Positions 23,370-31,099 of a stretch of 64,000 bases of DNA are shown here, piece by piece (positions within the stretch are counted from its first letter, which is position 1; each line of letters starts with the position of its first letter). The notes beneath the pieces were generated by a model. That model was given only the letters and a program-made list of their open reading frames with translations, had not been told where the DNA came from and made no database searches. The stretch covers positions 14,169 through 78,168 of the forward strand of contig DATBNO010000060.1 in NCBI GenBank assembly GCA_036554285.1, read 5' to 3'. The translations under genes were made by a program, and so were the position numbers. The stretch is from JADGGM01 sp025449955 (GTDB taxonomy: Bacteria > Gemmatimonadota > Gemmatimonadetes > Gemmatimonadales > Gemmatimonadaceae).

Positions 23370-23676
23370 GAAGAAAACGAGTAAGCCGACGAAGCGCGCA
23401 CGCCGAGTGGCCGAGATGCGTGCGGAGTATGATTTCTCGGAAGGCGTCCGCGGAAAATATGCGGGGCGGTTCGCCGACGGAACGAATCTCGTCCTGCTGG
23501 ATCCGGACGTTGCGATAGAGTTTCCGACAGCAGCGTCGGTGAACAAGTCGTTGCGCGAGCTGATACGGACGAAAGAAACGGCGCGCGATATGACCGATTG
23601 CACCCACGCCGCGTCGTCGGGCGGCGTCCCATTGACGTCGAGGCAGCGATTGACAGCTGTCTTGGCGCGTGCTTAA
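23332..23676 (+). CDS. Antitoxin partner of BrnT
   Basis: A 114-residue protein from GTG 23332, overlapping brnT by 38 bases. The core EMRAEYDFSEGVRGKYAGRF, NLVLLDPDVAIEFPTAASVNKSLRELI matches a family regularly encoded beside BrnT-like toxins. The roughly 30 residues after LRELI (ETARDMTDCTHAASSGG...) are not typical and may be a read-through extension caused by loss of the usual stop. It would bind BrnT and repress the pair. Confidence 0.65.
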   Translation: MLDPQAVGNGSHRKKTSKPTKRARRVAEMRAEYDFSEGVRGKYAGRFADGTNLVLLDPDVAIEFPTAASVNKSLRELIRTKETARDMTDCTHAASSGGVPLTSRQRLTAVLARA

Positions 23677-23678
23677 TT

Positions 23679-23703
23679 GGTAACTATATGGTTACCAGTA
23701 ACC
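23679..23703 (+). promoter_or_regulatory. Palindromic operator overlapping the ArsR start codon
   Basis: GGTAAC-TATATG-GTTACC (23679-23696) is a perfect inverted repeat, and GGTTAC-CA-GTAACC (23690-23703) overlaps it, giving three half-sites. The presumed ATG (23688) lies inside. No ribosome-binding site is seen upstream, so the transcript may be leaderless. Such sites are typical for autoregulating ArsR-family repressors paired with SRPBCC genes. Confidence 0.6.
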
Positions 23704-24041
23704 GGCAGCTCGACCGTACCTTCGGCGCCCTCGCCGACCCCACGCGACGCGCCATTCTCGCCCGCCTCGCCCGCGGCCACGCCACCGTCGGCGACCTCGC
23801 GCGCCCGTTTCGCGTCTCACGCCCCGCCATCTCCAAGCACCTGCGCGTGCTCGAGCGCGCGGGACTCGTCCGCCGTGCACGCGAAGGCCGCGTGAGCCGT
23901 TGCGAGCTGGACGCCGCGGCCATGCGCGACGCCGCCGAATGGATGGAACGCTACCGCGTGTTCTGGTCGGGCCGGTTGCACGCGCTCAAACGGTATGTCG
24001 AACAATCTCGGCCGACTCACGCCAAGGAGCGTCACCCATGA
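23688..24041 (+). CDS. ArsR-family transcriptional repressor
   Basis: A 117-residue winged-helix protein: LDRTFGALADPTRRAILARLARG, then ATVGDLARPFRVSRPAISKHLRVLERAGLVRRAREGR, the canonical ArsR helix-turn-helix and wing. No cysteine metal-binding motif is present, so it is not a classical arsenic sensor; it belongs to the group partnered with SRPBCC proteins. Its stop overlaps the start of the next gene (ATGA). It probably represses its own operon from the palindrome at its start. Confidence 0.88.
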   Translation: MVTSNRQLDRTFGALADPTRRAILARLARGHATVGDLARPFRVSRPAISKHLRVLERAGLVRRAREGRVSRCELDAAAMRDAAEWMERYRVFWSGRLHALKRYVEQSRPTHAKERHP

Positions 24042-24499
24042 GCACCACCACGCCGAACGCGGTTCGCGTCACGCAAACCATTCACGCCAGCCCAGAGCGG
24101 CTGTTCGACGCGTGGACCACCCCGGGCGAGCTGGCCGCGTGGTGGCGCATGGACGAACCGGGTTGGGCATTCGCCGGCGCGACTGTCGACCTCCGCGTGG
24201 GCGGCGCCTATCGGTTAGGCATGACCAGCCCCGACGGCAAGTCGCACGTTGCCGTCGGCGTCTACCGCGAGGTCCAGCGGCCCACCCGGCTCGCCTTCAC
24301 GTGGGACTGGGAAAATCCGGAGAGCCGCGTCGGCGACACGTTGGTCACGGTCGAGTTCAAGAAGGTGAGCACCGATACGACCGAGGTCGTGCTGACACAC
24401 GAACGGTTCCCCGACGCGGCGCGGGCCAGCGGCCACGAGCGCGGATGGACGCAGCTCCTCTCGCTCCTCGACCGCGCGACGCGGGAGCACACGCCATGA
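24038..24499 (+). CDS. SRPBCC / AHSA1-type protein
   Basis: A 153-residue START-like protein. RVTQTIHASPERLFDAWTTPGELAAWWRMD and TRLAFTWDWENPESRVGDTLVTVEF are the AHSA1 family segments, and HERGWTQLLSLLDR closes the domain. Family members bind hydrophobic ligands or assist Hsp90. It is coupled by 4-base overlaps to the ArsR gene before it and the NTF2 gene after it. Confidence 0.85.
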   Translation: MSTTTPNAVRVTQTIHASPERLFDAWTTPGELAAWWRMDEPGWAFAGATVDLRVGGAYRLGMTSPDGKSHVAVGVYREVQRPTRLAFTWDWENPESRVGDTLVTVEFKKVSTDTTEVVLTHERFPDAARASGHERGWTQLLSLLDRATREHTP

Positions 24500-24849
24500 C
24501 GACGCGCGAGGTGGTGGCGGCCTATCTCGATCGCCTGCGGCAGCACGGCGACTGGGCGCCGCTGTTGGCGGATGACATCACGTTCACCAGCTTCACCAGC
24601 CCCGTTAGGCAGCTCATCGGGAAAGATGTCTTTCTGCAAGCAACGAAGCGCTTCTACTCGATGATCGTCTTGGTGGACGTGCGCGATCTGATGGTGGACG
24701 GCGCGCGCGCGTGCGCGCTCACGCACTACGAACTCGAGCCGCCGGGCGGAACGCGATTCGGCAGCGACGTGGCCGAGGCGTTCGTGGTCGAGAACGGCGC
24801 GATCACGTCCTTCGGCATCTACTTCGACAGCGCGCCGTATCCCAAGTAG
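24496..24849 (+). CDS. NTF2/SnoaL-like protein
   Basis: A 117-residue protein of the cone-shaped NTF2-like fold: TREVVAAYLDRLRQHGDWAPLLADDITFTS, LIGKDVFLQATKRFY, and FVVENGAITSFGIYFDSAPY. Members act as isomerases, hydrolases or ligand binders. It is the last gene of the three-gene ArsR operon, starting in an ATGA overlap. Confidence 0.75.
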   Translation: MTTREVVAAYLDRLRQHGDWAPLLADDITFTSFTSPVRQLIGKDVFLQATKRFYSMIVLVDVRDLMVDGARACALTHYELEPPGGTRFGSDVAEAFVVENGAITSFGIYFDSAPYPK

Positions 24850-24882
24850 CGACGTCAGAAATGCACGCGCGGGAGGGCTACG

Positions 24883-25074
24883 TTAGCCCTTGGACGAGCG
24901 CAACGCGTCGGCGATGTTCGCCACGTTGGCGGCAAGCTGCTCATGCGCGCGCATCGCGCGCCACAGCGCGACGATGACGAGGATCGTGATGACGATCATG
25001 ACCACGAAGTACAGCGCCATGAAAATGCTCATCGCGCCGAAGAACGCCGTCGGGAACTGCGGTGCCTGGCTCAT
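24883..25074 (-). CDS. Small single-helix membrane protein
   Basis: A 63-residue protein with one long hydrophobic segment (FFGAMSIFMALYFVVMIVIT, continuing ILVIVALW) and a C-terminal amphipathic helix (HEQLAANVANIADALRSSKG). The family is not recognised. It stands alone on the minus strand between the NTF2-like gene and the esterase gene. Confidence 0.55.
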   Translation of the reverse strand: MSQAPQFPTAFFGAMSIFMALYFVVMIVITILVIVALWRAMRAHEQLAANVANIADALRSSKG

Positions 25075-25176
25075 GGTCCGTAGGGAAGGGAGTGGTGCGG
25101 CTCACAACGCGCGCCATCGAGGGTGTGGTCGAATGCGCTTGATCTACGCGTTGGACAGCCTCCCGGCAAGAACCAG

Positions 25177-26028
25177 TCAGGTCGCGTCGCTCGGCCGGCC
25201 CAGCCCTGGTCCCGGAAAGAGAAACCGCAGCATTGGCGCGACCAACCCCGCCCACGCCGCCTCATTGTGCGGCGCCCCCTCCACCTCGAGATACGCGAGG
25301 TCGATGCCTAACGCCCACCCCTTCGCCACCAGCGCCCCGCGCACCCGCCGCGCCGCCTCGACGACCCCGTCGCCCTCCGCGGTGCCGGTGCTCAACCAGA
25401 TCTTGCACGACGGCTTCGCGCGAAGCGACCGGATCCGCCGTACGATGAACCGGTTGTCCCACCATACCGACGGCGACAACACGGCCAACTTGCCGAACAC
25501 CGTCGGGTGGATGAGCCCCAGGTAGAGCGAGACCAGGCCGCCAAGCGATGAGCCGCCGAGCCCCGTGTCGGCGGCGTCGGGGAGCGTGCGATAGGTCTCG
25601 TCGATGAACGGCTTGAGCTCCTCCACCAGCATCCGCCCGTAGAGCAGCGCCTTTCCCCCCGCGCGCCTGGCGGCATCGCGCGTCGGCGTGTATTCGTCGA
25701 TGCGATACGCCCCGGCATTGTAAATGCCGACGATGATCGGCTGCCTGATCACGCCCGCGCGCGCGAGCGCGTCGGACGTCTCATCCATTTTCCACTCGCC
25801 GGCAAAACTCGTCGCCTCATCGAACAGATTCTGCCCGTCCTGCATGTACAACACCGGATACCGGCGATCGCCATCGGTGTCGTAGCCTAACGGAAGATGC
25901 ACGAGCACGTCGTGCGGCGCCGGCACGTACCGCGACGCGAACGCGGGATGCAGCCGGAACGCACCCGTGCGCGTCGTTGGGCGCACCGGTTGGGCAGATG
26001 GGTGTGTCGTCGCCTCGCCGTCCGTCAT
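25177..26028 (-). CDS. Putative esterase (enterochelin esterase/EsteraseD-like)
   Basis: A 283-residue alpha/beta hydrolase. VLVHLPLGYDTDGDRRYPVLYMQDGQNLFDE near the N-terminus, the nucleophile elbow GGSSLGGLVSLYLG and a late His (EGAPHNEAAW) match the putative esterase family. No signal peptide is seen. ATG 26028 is used. It faces another esterase gene of related fold (26062) across 33 bases, so the two probably share a regulatory region with the amide-ligase genes that follow. Confidence 0.8.
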   Translation of the reverse strand: MTDGEATTHPSAQPVRPTTRTGAFRLHPAFASRYVPAPHDVLVHLPLGYDTDGDRRYPVLYMQDGQNLFDEATSFAGEWKMDETSDALARAGVIRQPIIVGIYNAGAYRIDEYTPTRDAARRAGGKALLYGRMLVEELKPFIDETYRTLPDAADTGLGGSSLGGLVSLYLGLIHPTVFGKLAVLSPSVWWDNRFIVRRIRSLRAKPSCKIWLSTGTAEGDGVVEAARRVRGALVAKGWALGIDLAYLEVEGAPHNEAAWAGLVAPMLRFLFPGPGLGRPSDAT

Positions 26029-26061
26029 CGTCGTGTAACGTAACCCCCAGGAGAACCCCAC

Positions 26062-26778
26062 GTGCACCGCGAATACCACCAATGGTGGAGCCCATCACTC
26101 GGCCGCCCCATGGAGCTGCTGCGATTCGGACACGCCGGCGCCCGCGTCCTCGTGTTCCCCACATCCATGGGCCGCTTCTTCGAATGGGAAGACCGCGGCA
26201 TGATCGGTGCGCTCGCCGACCAGATCGACAACGGCTGGCTCCAGGTCATCTGCGTCGACAGCGTCGATGCCGAAAGTTGGTACGGGAAATGGCGGCCACT
26301 CTGGGAACGCGCGGCACGACACGAGCAGTACGAACGCTACCTGCTAACCGAGGTGCTCCCGCTCTCACGCCAGAATCCCGATCCGTTCCTGATCGTGACG
26401 GGCGCGAGCTTCGGCGCATACCACGCCATCAATTTCGCCTTTCGCCATCCCGGGCTCGTGGGACGCGCGATCGGACTCAGCGGACTGTACGACATCAAGG
26501 AGATGACCGGTGGCTGGTCCAATGACACGGTCTACTTCAACAACCCGTGCGACTTCCTCGTGCACGAGCACGACGAGGGCCGGCTCGCGGCGCTCCGCCG
26601 GCTCGACACCATCCTCGCCGTGGGCCGGGACGACGCGGCCCGCGGCAACAACGAGTACCTGTCCGGCATTCTCGATGCGAAGCATATTCCGCACGCCCTC
26701 CGCCTCTGGGATGGGTGGTGTCACGACTGGCCCTATTGGATGCAGATGATCCGCCGGTACATTGGCGGCAACGCCTGA
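26062..26778 (+). CDS. Esterase-like alpha/beta hydrolase
   Basis: A 238-residue protein from GTG 26062, with AGGAG 8 bases upstream. It begins MHREYHQWWSPSLGRPMELL, typical of esterases encoded next to ATP-grasp genes. The nucleophile elbow is TGASFGAYHAINF; WDGWCHDWPYW may carry the catalytic His. It probably hydrolyses an ester or thioester of the pathway product. The following ATP-grasp gene starts 16 bases later. Confidence 0.78.
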   Translation: MHREYHQWWSPSLGRPMELLRFGHAGARVLVFPTSMGRFFEWEDRGMIGALADQIDNGWLQVICVDSVDAESWYGKWRPLWERAARHEQYERYLLTEVLPLSRQNPDPFLIVTGASFGAYHAINFAFRHPGLVGRAIGLSGLYDIKEMTGGWSNDTVYFNNPCDFLVHEHDEGRLAALRRLDTILAVGRDDAARGNNEYLSGILDAKHIPHALRLWDGWCHDWPYWMQMIRRYIGGNA

Positions 26779-26794
26779 AGACGGGAGCGGGGCA

Positions 26795-27748
26795 ATGGTG
26801 CGCAAAGTGGGATTGCTCGTTGGGCGGGAATGGTCGTGGCCGCCGGCATTCATCGATCGCGTCAACCAGCGCAACGCCGGCGTCGAAGCCGAGTTCGTGC
26901 AGCTCGATGCGGTGCGCATGGACGAGCCGTGTCCGTACACGGTGATCGTCGACCGCATCTCGCACGAAGTGCCGTACTACCGCACCTACCTCAAGTACGC
27001 GGTGCTCCAGGGCGTCACGGTCATCAACAATCCGTTCATGTGGACGGCCGACGACAAATTCTTCGGCGCGACCCTCGCCACGAAACTCGGCGTCGCCAGC
27101 CCCAGGACGGCGGCCCTGCCTAACAAAGGCTACGTGGCGGGCATCAAGCACGACGAGAGCCTGCGCAACCTCCGCTATCCGCTCGACTGGAAAGGCCTCA
27201 TCGCGTACATCGGCCTCCCATGCGTGCTCAAAGATGCGCACGGCGGCGGCTGGAAGGACGTGTACATCTGCCGCTCGCTCGACGAGCTCATTCACCACTA
27301 CGACTCGTCGGGCCTCCTGACGATGGTCGTGCAGGAGTTCATCGAGTGGGAGCAGTTCGTCCGCTGTCTGGCGATCGGCCAGGAAGACGTTCTGCCCATG
27401 AAGTACGATCCGCGCGAGCGGAAGTACCACGTGGACCACGCGCACCTGTCGCCGGCGTTAGGCGCACGCATCGTGCGCGATTCGATCACGCTCGTCCGGG
27501 CGCTGGGCTACGACATGAACTCGCTCGAGTTCGCCGTGCGCGGCGGCGTGCCGTACGCCATCGACTTCATGAATCCGGCGCCGGACATGGACGTCTACTC
27601 GCTCACGCCCACGTACTTCGAGTGGGTGGTGGAGCGCATGGCGAACCTGGTGATCCGGCTGGCCACCGAGCCGCGGCCGCAGGCGCGCGAGCTCAAGTGG
27701 GATGGTCTGCTGGCCGCCGGCCGTATGCCTAACGCAGCGGCGAGGTGA
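26795..27748 (+). CDS. ATP-grasp ligase
   Basis: A 317-residue ATP-grasp protein: start MVRKVGLLVGREWSWPPAFI, nucleotide loop CVLKDAHGGGWKDVYI, and metal-binding AIDFMNPAPDMDVYS near the C-terminus. It would join a carboxylate to an amine through an acyl-phosphate. ATG 26795 is preceded by GGGAGCGGGG. It is one of two ATP-grasp enzymes in this cluster; a GCS2 ligase follows, suggesting stepwise assembly of a small peptide or amide. Confidence 0.82.
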   Translation: MVRKVGLLVGREWSWPPAFIDRVNQRNAGVEAEFVQLDAVRMDEPCPYTVIVDRISHEVPYYRTYLKYAVLQGVTVINNPFMWTADDKFFGATLATKLGVASPRTAALPNKGYVAGIKHDESLRNLRYPLDWKGLIAYIGLPCVLKDAHGGGWKDVYICRSLDELIHHYDSSGLLTMVVQEFIEWEQFVRCLAIGQEDVLPMKYDPRERKYHVDHAHLSPALGARIVRDSITLVRALGYDMNSLEFAVRGGVPYAIDFMNPAPDMDVYSLTPTYFEWVVERMANLVIRLATEPRPQARELKWDGLLAAGRMPNAAAR

Positions 27749-27773
27749 GATGCGCGCGCGGCGGTGCGACGCC

Positions 27774-28163
27774 TCACGCGCGCACGGTCTTGACGTCGTA
27801 CCGGCGAAACGCCGTGTCGGCGGTGAGAATGGGCAGGTCCTCCAGCTGGGCCTGTGCCACGAGCATCCGGTCGAACGGGTCGCGATGATGTTTGGGCAGT
27901 GTGGCCACGTGCAGTGCGTGCCGGGCGTGCACCGGGAGTGCGGTGACGGCCGTTCGCGCCATGAGACGCGGAATGTACGACTCCGGCGTCTCCGGCAGCG
28001 TGAGCTTGCCCAACGCAACCTTGATGGCGATCTCCCACGCGCTGGCCGCCGAGAGCACGAGCTCGTTCTCGGCGGCGATGACAATCGAGCGGCCCTTTTT
28101 CGAGAGCCGCTCGGGTGCCGCCACCATCCAGAGCCAGACGTGCGTGTCGAGCAGAACCCTCAC
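27774..28163 (-). CDS. vapC: VapC-type PIN-domain toxin
   Basis: A 129-residue PIN-domain ribonuclease: MRVLLDTHVWLWMV (first Asp), SAASAWEIAIK (Glu), DPFDRMLVAQAQ (Asp pair) and LPILTADTAF (last Asp) supply the metal-binding acidic set. It overlaps the antitoxin gene by four bases (ATGA). The pair sits on the opposite strand between the two ATP-grasp genes. Confidence 0.9.
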   Translation of the reverse strand: MRVLLDTHVWLWMVAAPERLSKKGRSIVIAAENELVLSAASAWEIAIKVALGKLTLPETPESYIPRLMARTAVTALPVHARHALHVATLPKHHRDPFDRMLVAQAQLEDLPILTADTAFRRYDVKTVRA

Positions 28164-28402
28164 GACTCGAACGCGTCGAGGAGATCGGCGGGGAGGGGTG
28201 CGTCGAAATTGCCGTCGAACGTGATGCGACCGCGTTCGGAGCCCAGCACACGTTCGCCCTCGGGAAGCGTGACGGGCACGAGACGCGCCACGGGCACGCC
28301 GGCGCGCGCGATGTACACGTCCTGCCCCTCCGACACATGCTTGAGGAGCTTGGAGAGCTGCGTTTTGGCTTCGTGCACGTTGTATGTCCGGCGCTTGGGC
28401 AT
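28160..28402 (-). CDS. Phd/YefM-type antitoxin of the VapC toxin
   Basis: An 80-residue protein: RRTYNVHEAKTQLSKLLKHVSEGQDVYIARAGVPVARLVPV is the classic Phd/YefM DNA-binding and dimerisation region. The acidic tail (DAPLPADLLDAFES) binds the toxin. I chose ATG 28402; upstream residues in the open frame are not family-like. It autoregulates and neutralises the adjoining VapC. Confidence 0.88.
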   Translation of the reverse strand: MPKRRTYNVHEAKTQLSKLLKHVSEGQDVYIARAGVPVARLVPVTLPEGERVLGSERGRITFDGNFDAPLPADLLDAFES

Positions 28403-28462
28403 GGCCGCAATATGGCTAAGGAAGTGGACTAATACAAGGCCTCGCGCCGGGCGGTTTGCGTC

Positions 28463-29815
28463 ATGACGCTCCGCCGCGCAATAGAACGATACCACGCGTT
28501 GCTCACGCCCGACGTCGCCGCCGAGAGCCAGGCGCTGCTCGACGCGCAACTGCTGTCGCGCGGATTGTTTTTCGGCGATCGCGCGCTATGCACCGTGCTG
28601 CGCCCGCGTCTTCTGTTAGGCGAGCAGTATGCGTTCGTGCGCCGGCAATGCGCGTTGCTGTTGGCGGCCTTCGCGCGCGCCCTCCACGCCGCACTGTCCG
28701 ATGACGCGGTGCTCGACCAGTTCGGCCTCGAGGACTGGGAGCGCACGCTCATCCAGTTCGATCCCGGCTTTCGCGACGCCAGCCCGACTTCGCGCCTCGA
28801 CGCCTTCTACGACGCCGATGCGGGCGCCCTCTCGTTCACGGAATACAACGCCGAGACGCCCGCGGGGCTCGCGTACGGCGACGCGTTGTCCGAGGCGTTC
28901 CTCGCGCTTCCGGTCGTCGGTGAGTTTCTCCACGAGTACGAGTTGCGCCCCATTCCCGCTCGCCATGGCGTGCTGTTCCCGCTCCTCGATTCGTTTCGCA
29001 GCTGGCGCGGCACGCGCGAACAACCGCGCATCGCGATCCTCGATTGGCGCGAGGTGCCCACGTACAACGAGTTCGTGCTGTTCGAGCGCTATTTCCACTC
29101 GTTAGGCATCCCGTGCATCATCGCCGACCCGCGGGAGCTGGAGTACGCGGGCGGCACACTCCGCGCCGGCGACTTCCACATCACGCTCATCTACAAGCGC
29201 GTGCTGATCAGCGAGCTCGTCGCCCGCGGCGGGATCGACCACCCGGTGATCCGTGCCGTCCGCGACGGCGCGGCGTGCATGGTGAATCCGTTCCGCTGCA
29301 AGATTCTCCACAAGAAGGCGAGTCTTGCCGTGCTGAGCGACGAGCGCAACGCGCACCTCTTCACGCCCGAGCAGCGGGACACGATCGACGCGCACATCCC
29401 GTGGACGCGCGTCGTGGCCGAGCGTGCCACCGTGTTTCAGGGCGACCGCATCGACCTGCTGCCGTGGATCGCCGCCAACCGCGAGGAGCTGGTGCTCAAG
29501 CCCAACGACGAATACGGCGGGAAAGGAATCGTGTTGGGCTGGGAGGTGGACGATGACACGTGGGCCGACGCGCTGCGCGCGGGCGTCGAGTCGCCGCACA
29601 TCGTGCAACGCCGCATCCGGCTGCCCACCGAGCCGTACCCGAGCTACGTCGATGGATCCGTGCGGATCACGGACCGCATGGTGGATCTGGCGCCGTTCGT
29701 CGCGCACGGCCGCTACGTGGAAGGCTGTCTCACCCGACTGGGCACCACACCGTTGCTCAACGTGACCGCGGGCGGCGGGTCCACCGTCCCGACGTTCGTC
29801 GCCGCTCGCCGTTAG
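28463..29815 (+). CDS. Large ATP-grasp-type ligase (circularly permuted type likely)
   Basis: A 450-residue protein. LSFTEYNAETPAGLAYGDAL and RIAILDWREVPTYNEFVLFERYFHSLGIPCIIADPRELEY match the circularly permuted ATP-grasp group, with LVLKPNDEYGGKGIVLGW as the nucleotide loop and NVTAGGGSTVPTF at the C-terminus. These enzymes make peptide-like bonds in poorly known pathways. The stop TAG (29813-29815) lies within a GTTAGGC heptamer. The GCS2 ligase gene follows 17 bases later. Confidence 0.8.
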   Translation: MTLRRAIERYHALLTPDVAAESQALLDAQLLSRGLFFGDRALCTVLRPRLLLGEQYAFVRRQCALLLAAFARALHAALSDDAVLDQFGLEDWERTLIQFDPGFRDASPTSRLDAFYDADAGALSFTEYNAETPAGLAYGDALSEAFLALPVVGEFLHEYELRPIPARHGVLFPLLDSFRSWRGTREQPRIAILDWREVPTYNEFVLFERYFHSLGIPCIIADPRELEYAGGTLRAGDFHITLIYKRVLISELVARGGIDHPVIRAVRDGAACMVNPFRCKILHKKASLAVLSDERNAHLFTPEQRDTIDAHIPWTRVVAERATVFQGDRIDLLPWIAANREELVLKPNDEYGGKGIVLGWEVDDDTWADALRAGVESPHIVQRRIRLPTEPYPSYVDGSVRITDRMVDLAPFVAHGRYVEGCLTRLGTTPLLNVTAGGGSTVPTFVAARR

Positions 29816-29832
29816 GCATAAAGGGAGGAGCC

Positions 29833-30939
29833 ATGCAGCAGCCGTCGCTCACGTTAGGCGTGGAGGAAGAATACCAGATCATCGACCCGGAAACCCGCGA
29901 GCTCCGCTCGTACATCACCGAGATCCTGGCCGGCGACCACCTGGTGATGGAAGAGGTGAAGCCGGAGCTGCACCAATCGATGGTGGAGATCGGCACCAAG
30001 GTGTGCCGCACGCCGGCCGAGGTCCGTTCCGAGCTCGTGCGGCTGCGCGGCACGGTGATGCAGCTCGCGGCGCGCAAAGGGCTCAAGATCGCCGCCGCCG
30101 GCACGCATCCCTTCTCCAGTTGGACGACGCAGGAAATCACGCCGCTCGAGCGGTACATGGGCGTCAAACAGGACCTGCAGGATCTCGCCCAACAACTGCT
30201 CATCTTCGGCACGCACGTGCACATCGGCATCGAGGACCGCGACTTCCTCATCGACGCGATGAACGTGGCGCGGTATTTCATCCCCCACGTGTTGTGTCTC
30301 TCGACCAGCTCGCCCTTCTGGATGGGTCGGAACACGGGTCTCAAATCGTACCGCAGCGTCATCTTCCGGAACTTCCCGCGCACGGGCATCCCGCCCGAGA
30401 TGCACGCCTGGTCCGACTACGAGGCGGTGCTCGACGCGATGGTCCGCACCAACTGCATCCCCAACGGCTCCAAGATCTGGTGGGACGTCCGGCCTAACTG
30501 GAGCTACCCGACGCTCGAGTTCCGCATCTGCGACGTGTGCACCCGCGTCGACGAAGCGGTGTGCGTGGCCGCGATTCTGCAAGCGATCATCGCCAAGCTC
30601 TGGAAGCTCCGCCGCGACAACCTCACCTTCCGCGTGTATCCCGTGTCGCTGATCGAAGAGAACAAGTGGCGCGCGGTGCGCTATGGTCTGGGCGGCAACC
30701 TCATAGATTTCGGCAAGCGCGCCGAGTTGCCGGCGTCCGATCTCATTCGCGAGTTGGTTGGCTGGTTCATCGACGACGTGGTCGACGACCTCGGCACGCG
30801 CGCCGAAGTCGAGTACGCGTACACGATCCTCGCCAACGGCACGAGTGCGGATCGCCAACTGGCGACGTACAAGCGAACCGGGGATCTGAAAGATGTGGTG
30901 GATCAGTTGGTGCGAGAGACGGCAGAAGGCATAGATTAA
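29833..30939 (+). CDS. Carboxylate-amine ligase (GCS2 / YbdK family)
   Basis: A 368-residue enzyme related to glutamate-cysteine ligase: SLTLGVEEEYQIIDPETREL, the AAAGTHPFSSW loop, FGTHVHIGIEDRDFLI, and NWSYPTLEFRICDVCT. These are hallmark GCS2 residues binding ATP, metals and the glutamate-like substrate. GGAGGAG precedes the ATG by four bases. YbdK-type enzymes make gamma-glutamyl-like amides; with two ATP-grasp neighbours it probably adds one residue of a small peptide. Confidence 0.9.
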   Translation: MQQPSLTLGVEEEYQIIDPETRELRSYITEILAGDHLVMEEVKPELHQSMVEIGTKVCRTPAEVRSELVRLRGTVMQLAARKGLKIAAAGTHPFSSWTTQEITPLERYMGVKQDLQDLAQQLLIFGTHVHIGIEDRDFLIDAMNVARYFIPHVLCLSTSSPFWMGRNTGLKSYRSVIFRNFPRTGIPPEMHAWSDYEAVLDAMVRTNCIPNGSKIWWDVRPNWSYPTLEFRICDVCTRVDEAVCVAAILQAIIAKLWKLRRDNLTFRVYPVSLIEENKWRAVRYGLGGNLIDFGKRAELPASDLIRELVGWFIDDVVDDLGTRAEVEYAYTILANGTSADRQLATYKRTGDLKDVVDQLVRETAEGID

Positions 30940-30948
30940 AGCAGGGAC

Positions 30949-31083
30949 TGGGGAAGCGCTGGCGCTTGGGGAAAAGGGAGAGGGGTGGCGGCTGAGTGCT
31001 TCACGCCTCGCGAGGCTTGCTCAAGAACGACCCATTTCCCTTTTCCCTAAGGTCAGCGCTTCCCCAAGCGTTAGCGCTTCCCC
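30949..31083. repeat. Inverted repeat with GGGGAAGCGCTnGCGCTTGGGG units
   Basis: The left arm (30949-30985) contains GGGGAAGCGCTGGCGCTTGG followed by GGAAAAGGGAGAGGGG. The right arm (31030-31083) contains CCCATTTCCCTTTTCCC, then CAGCGCTTCCCC and AAGCGTTAGCGCTTCCCC. The units are themselves palindromic. The same unit, AAGCGCAAGCGCTTCCC, recurs at 47770-48046, so this is a dispersed repeat family. It separates the GCS2 gene from the amidotransferase-like gene. Confidence 0.7.
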
Positions 31084-31099
31084 AAAGAGGGTTGCTCCA

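Noticed and set aside
21773..23518. A 581-residue open frame across the receptor gene and brnT
   Set aside because: Its composition is that of a shadow frame, and the receptor and BrnT frames both give clear families.
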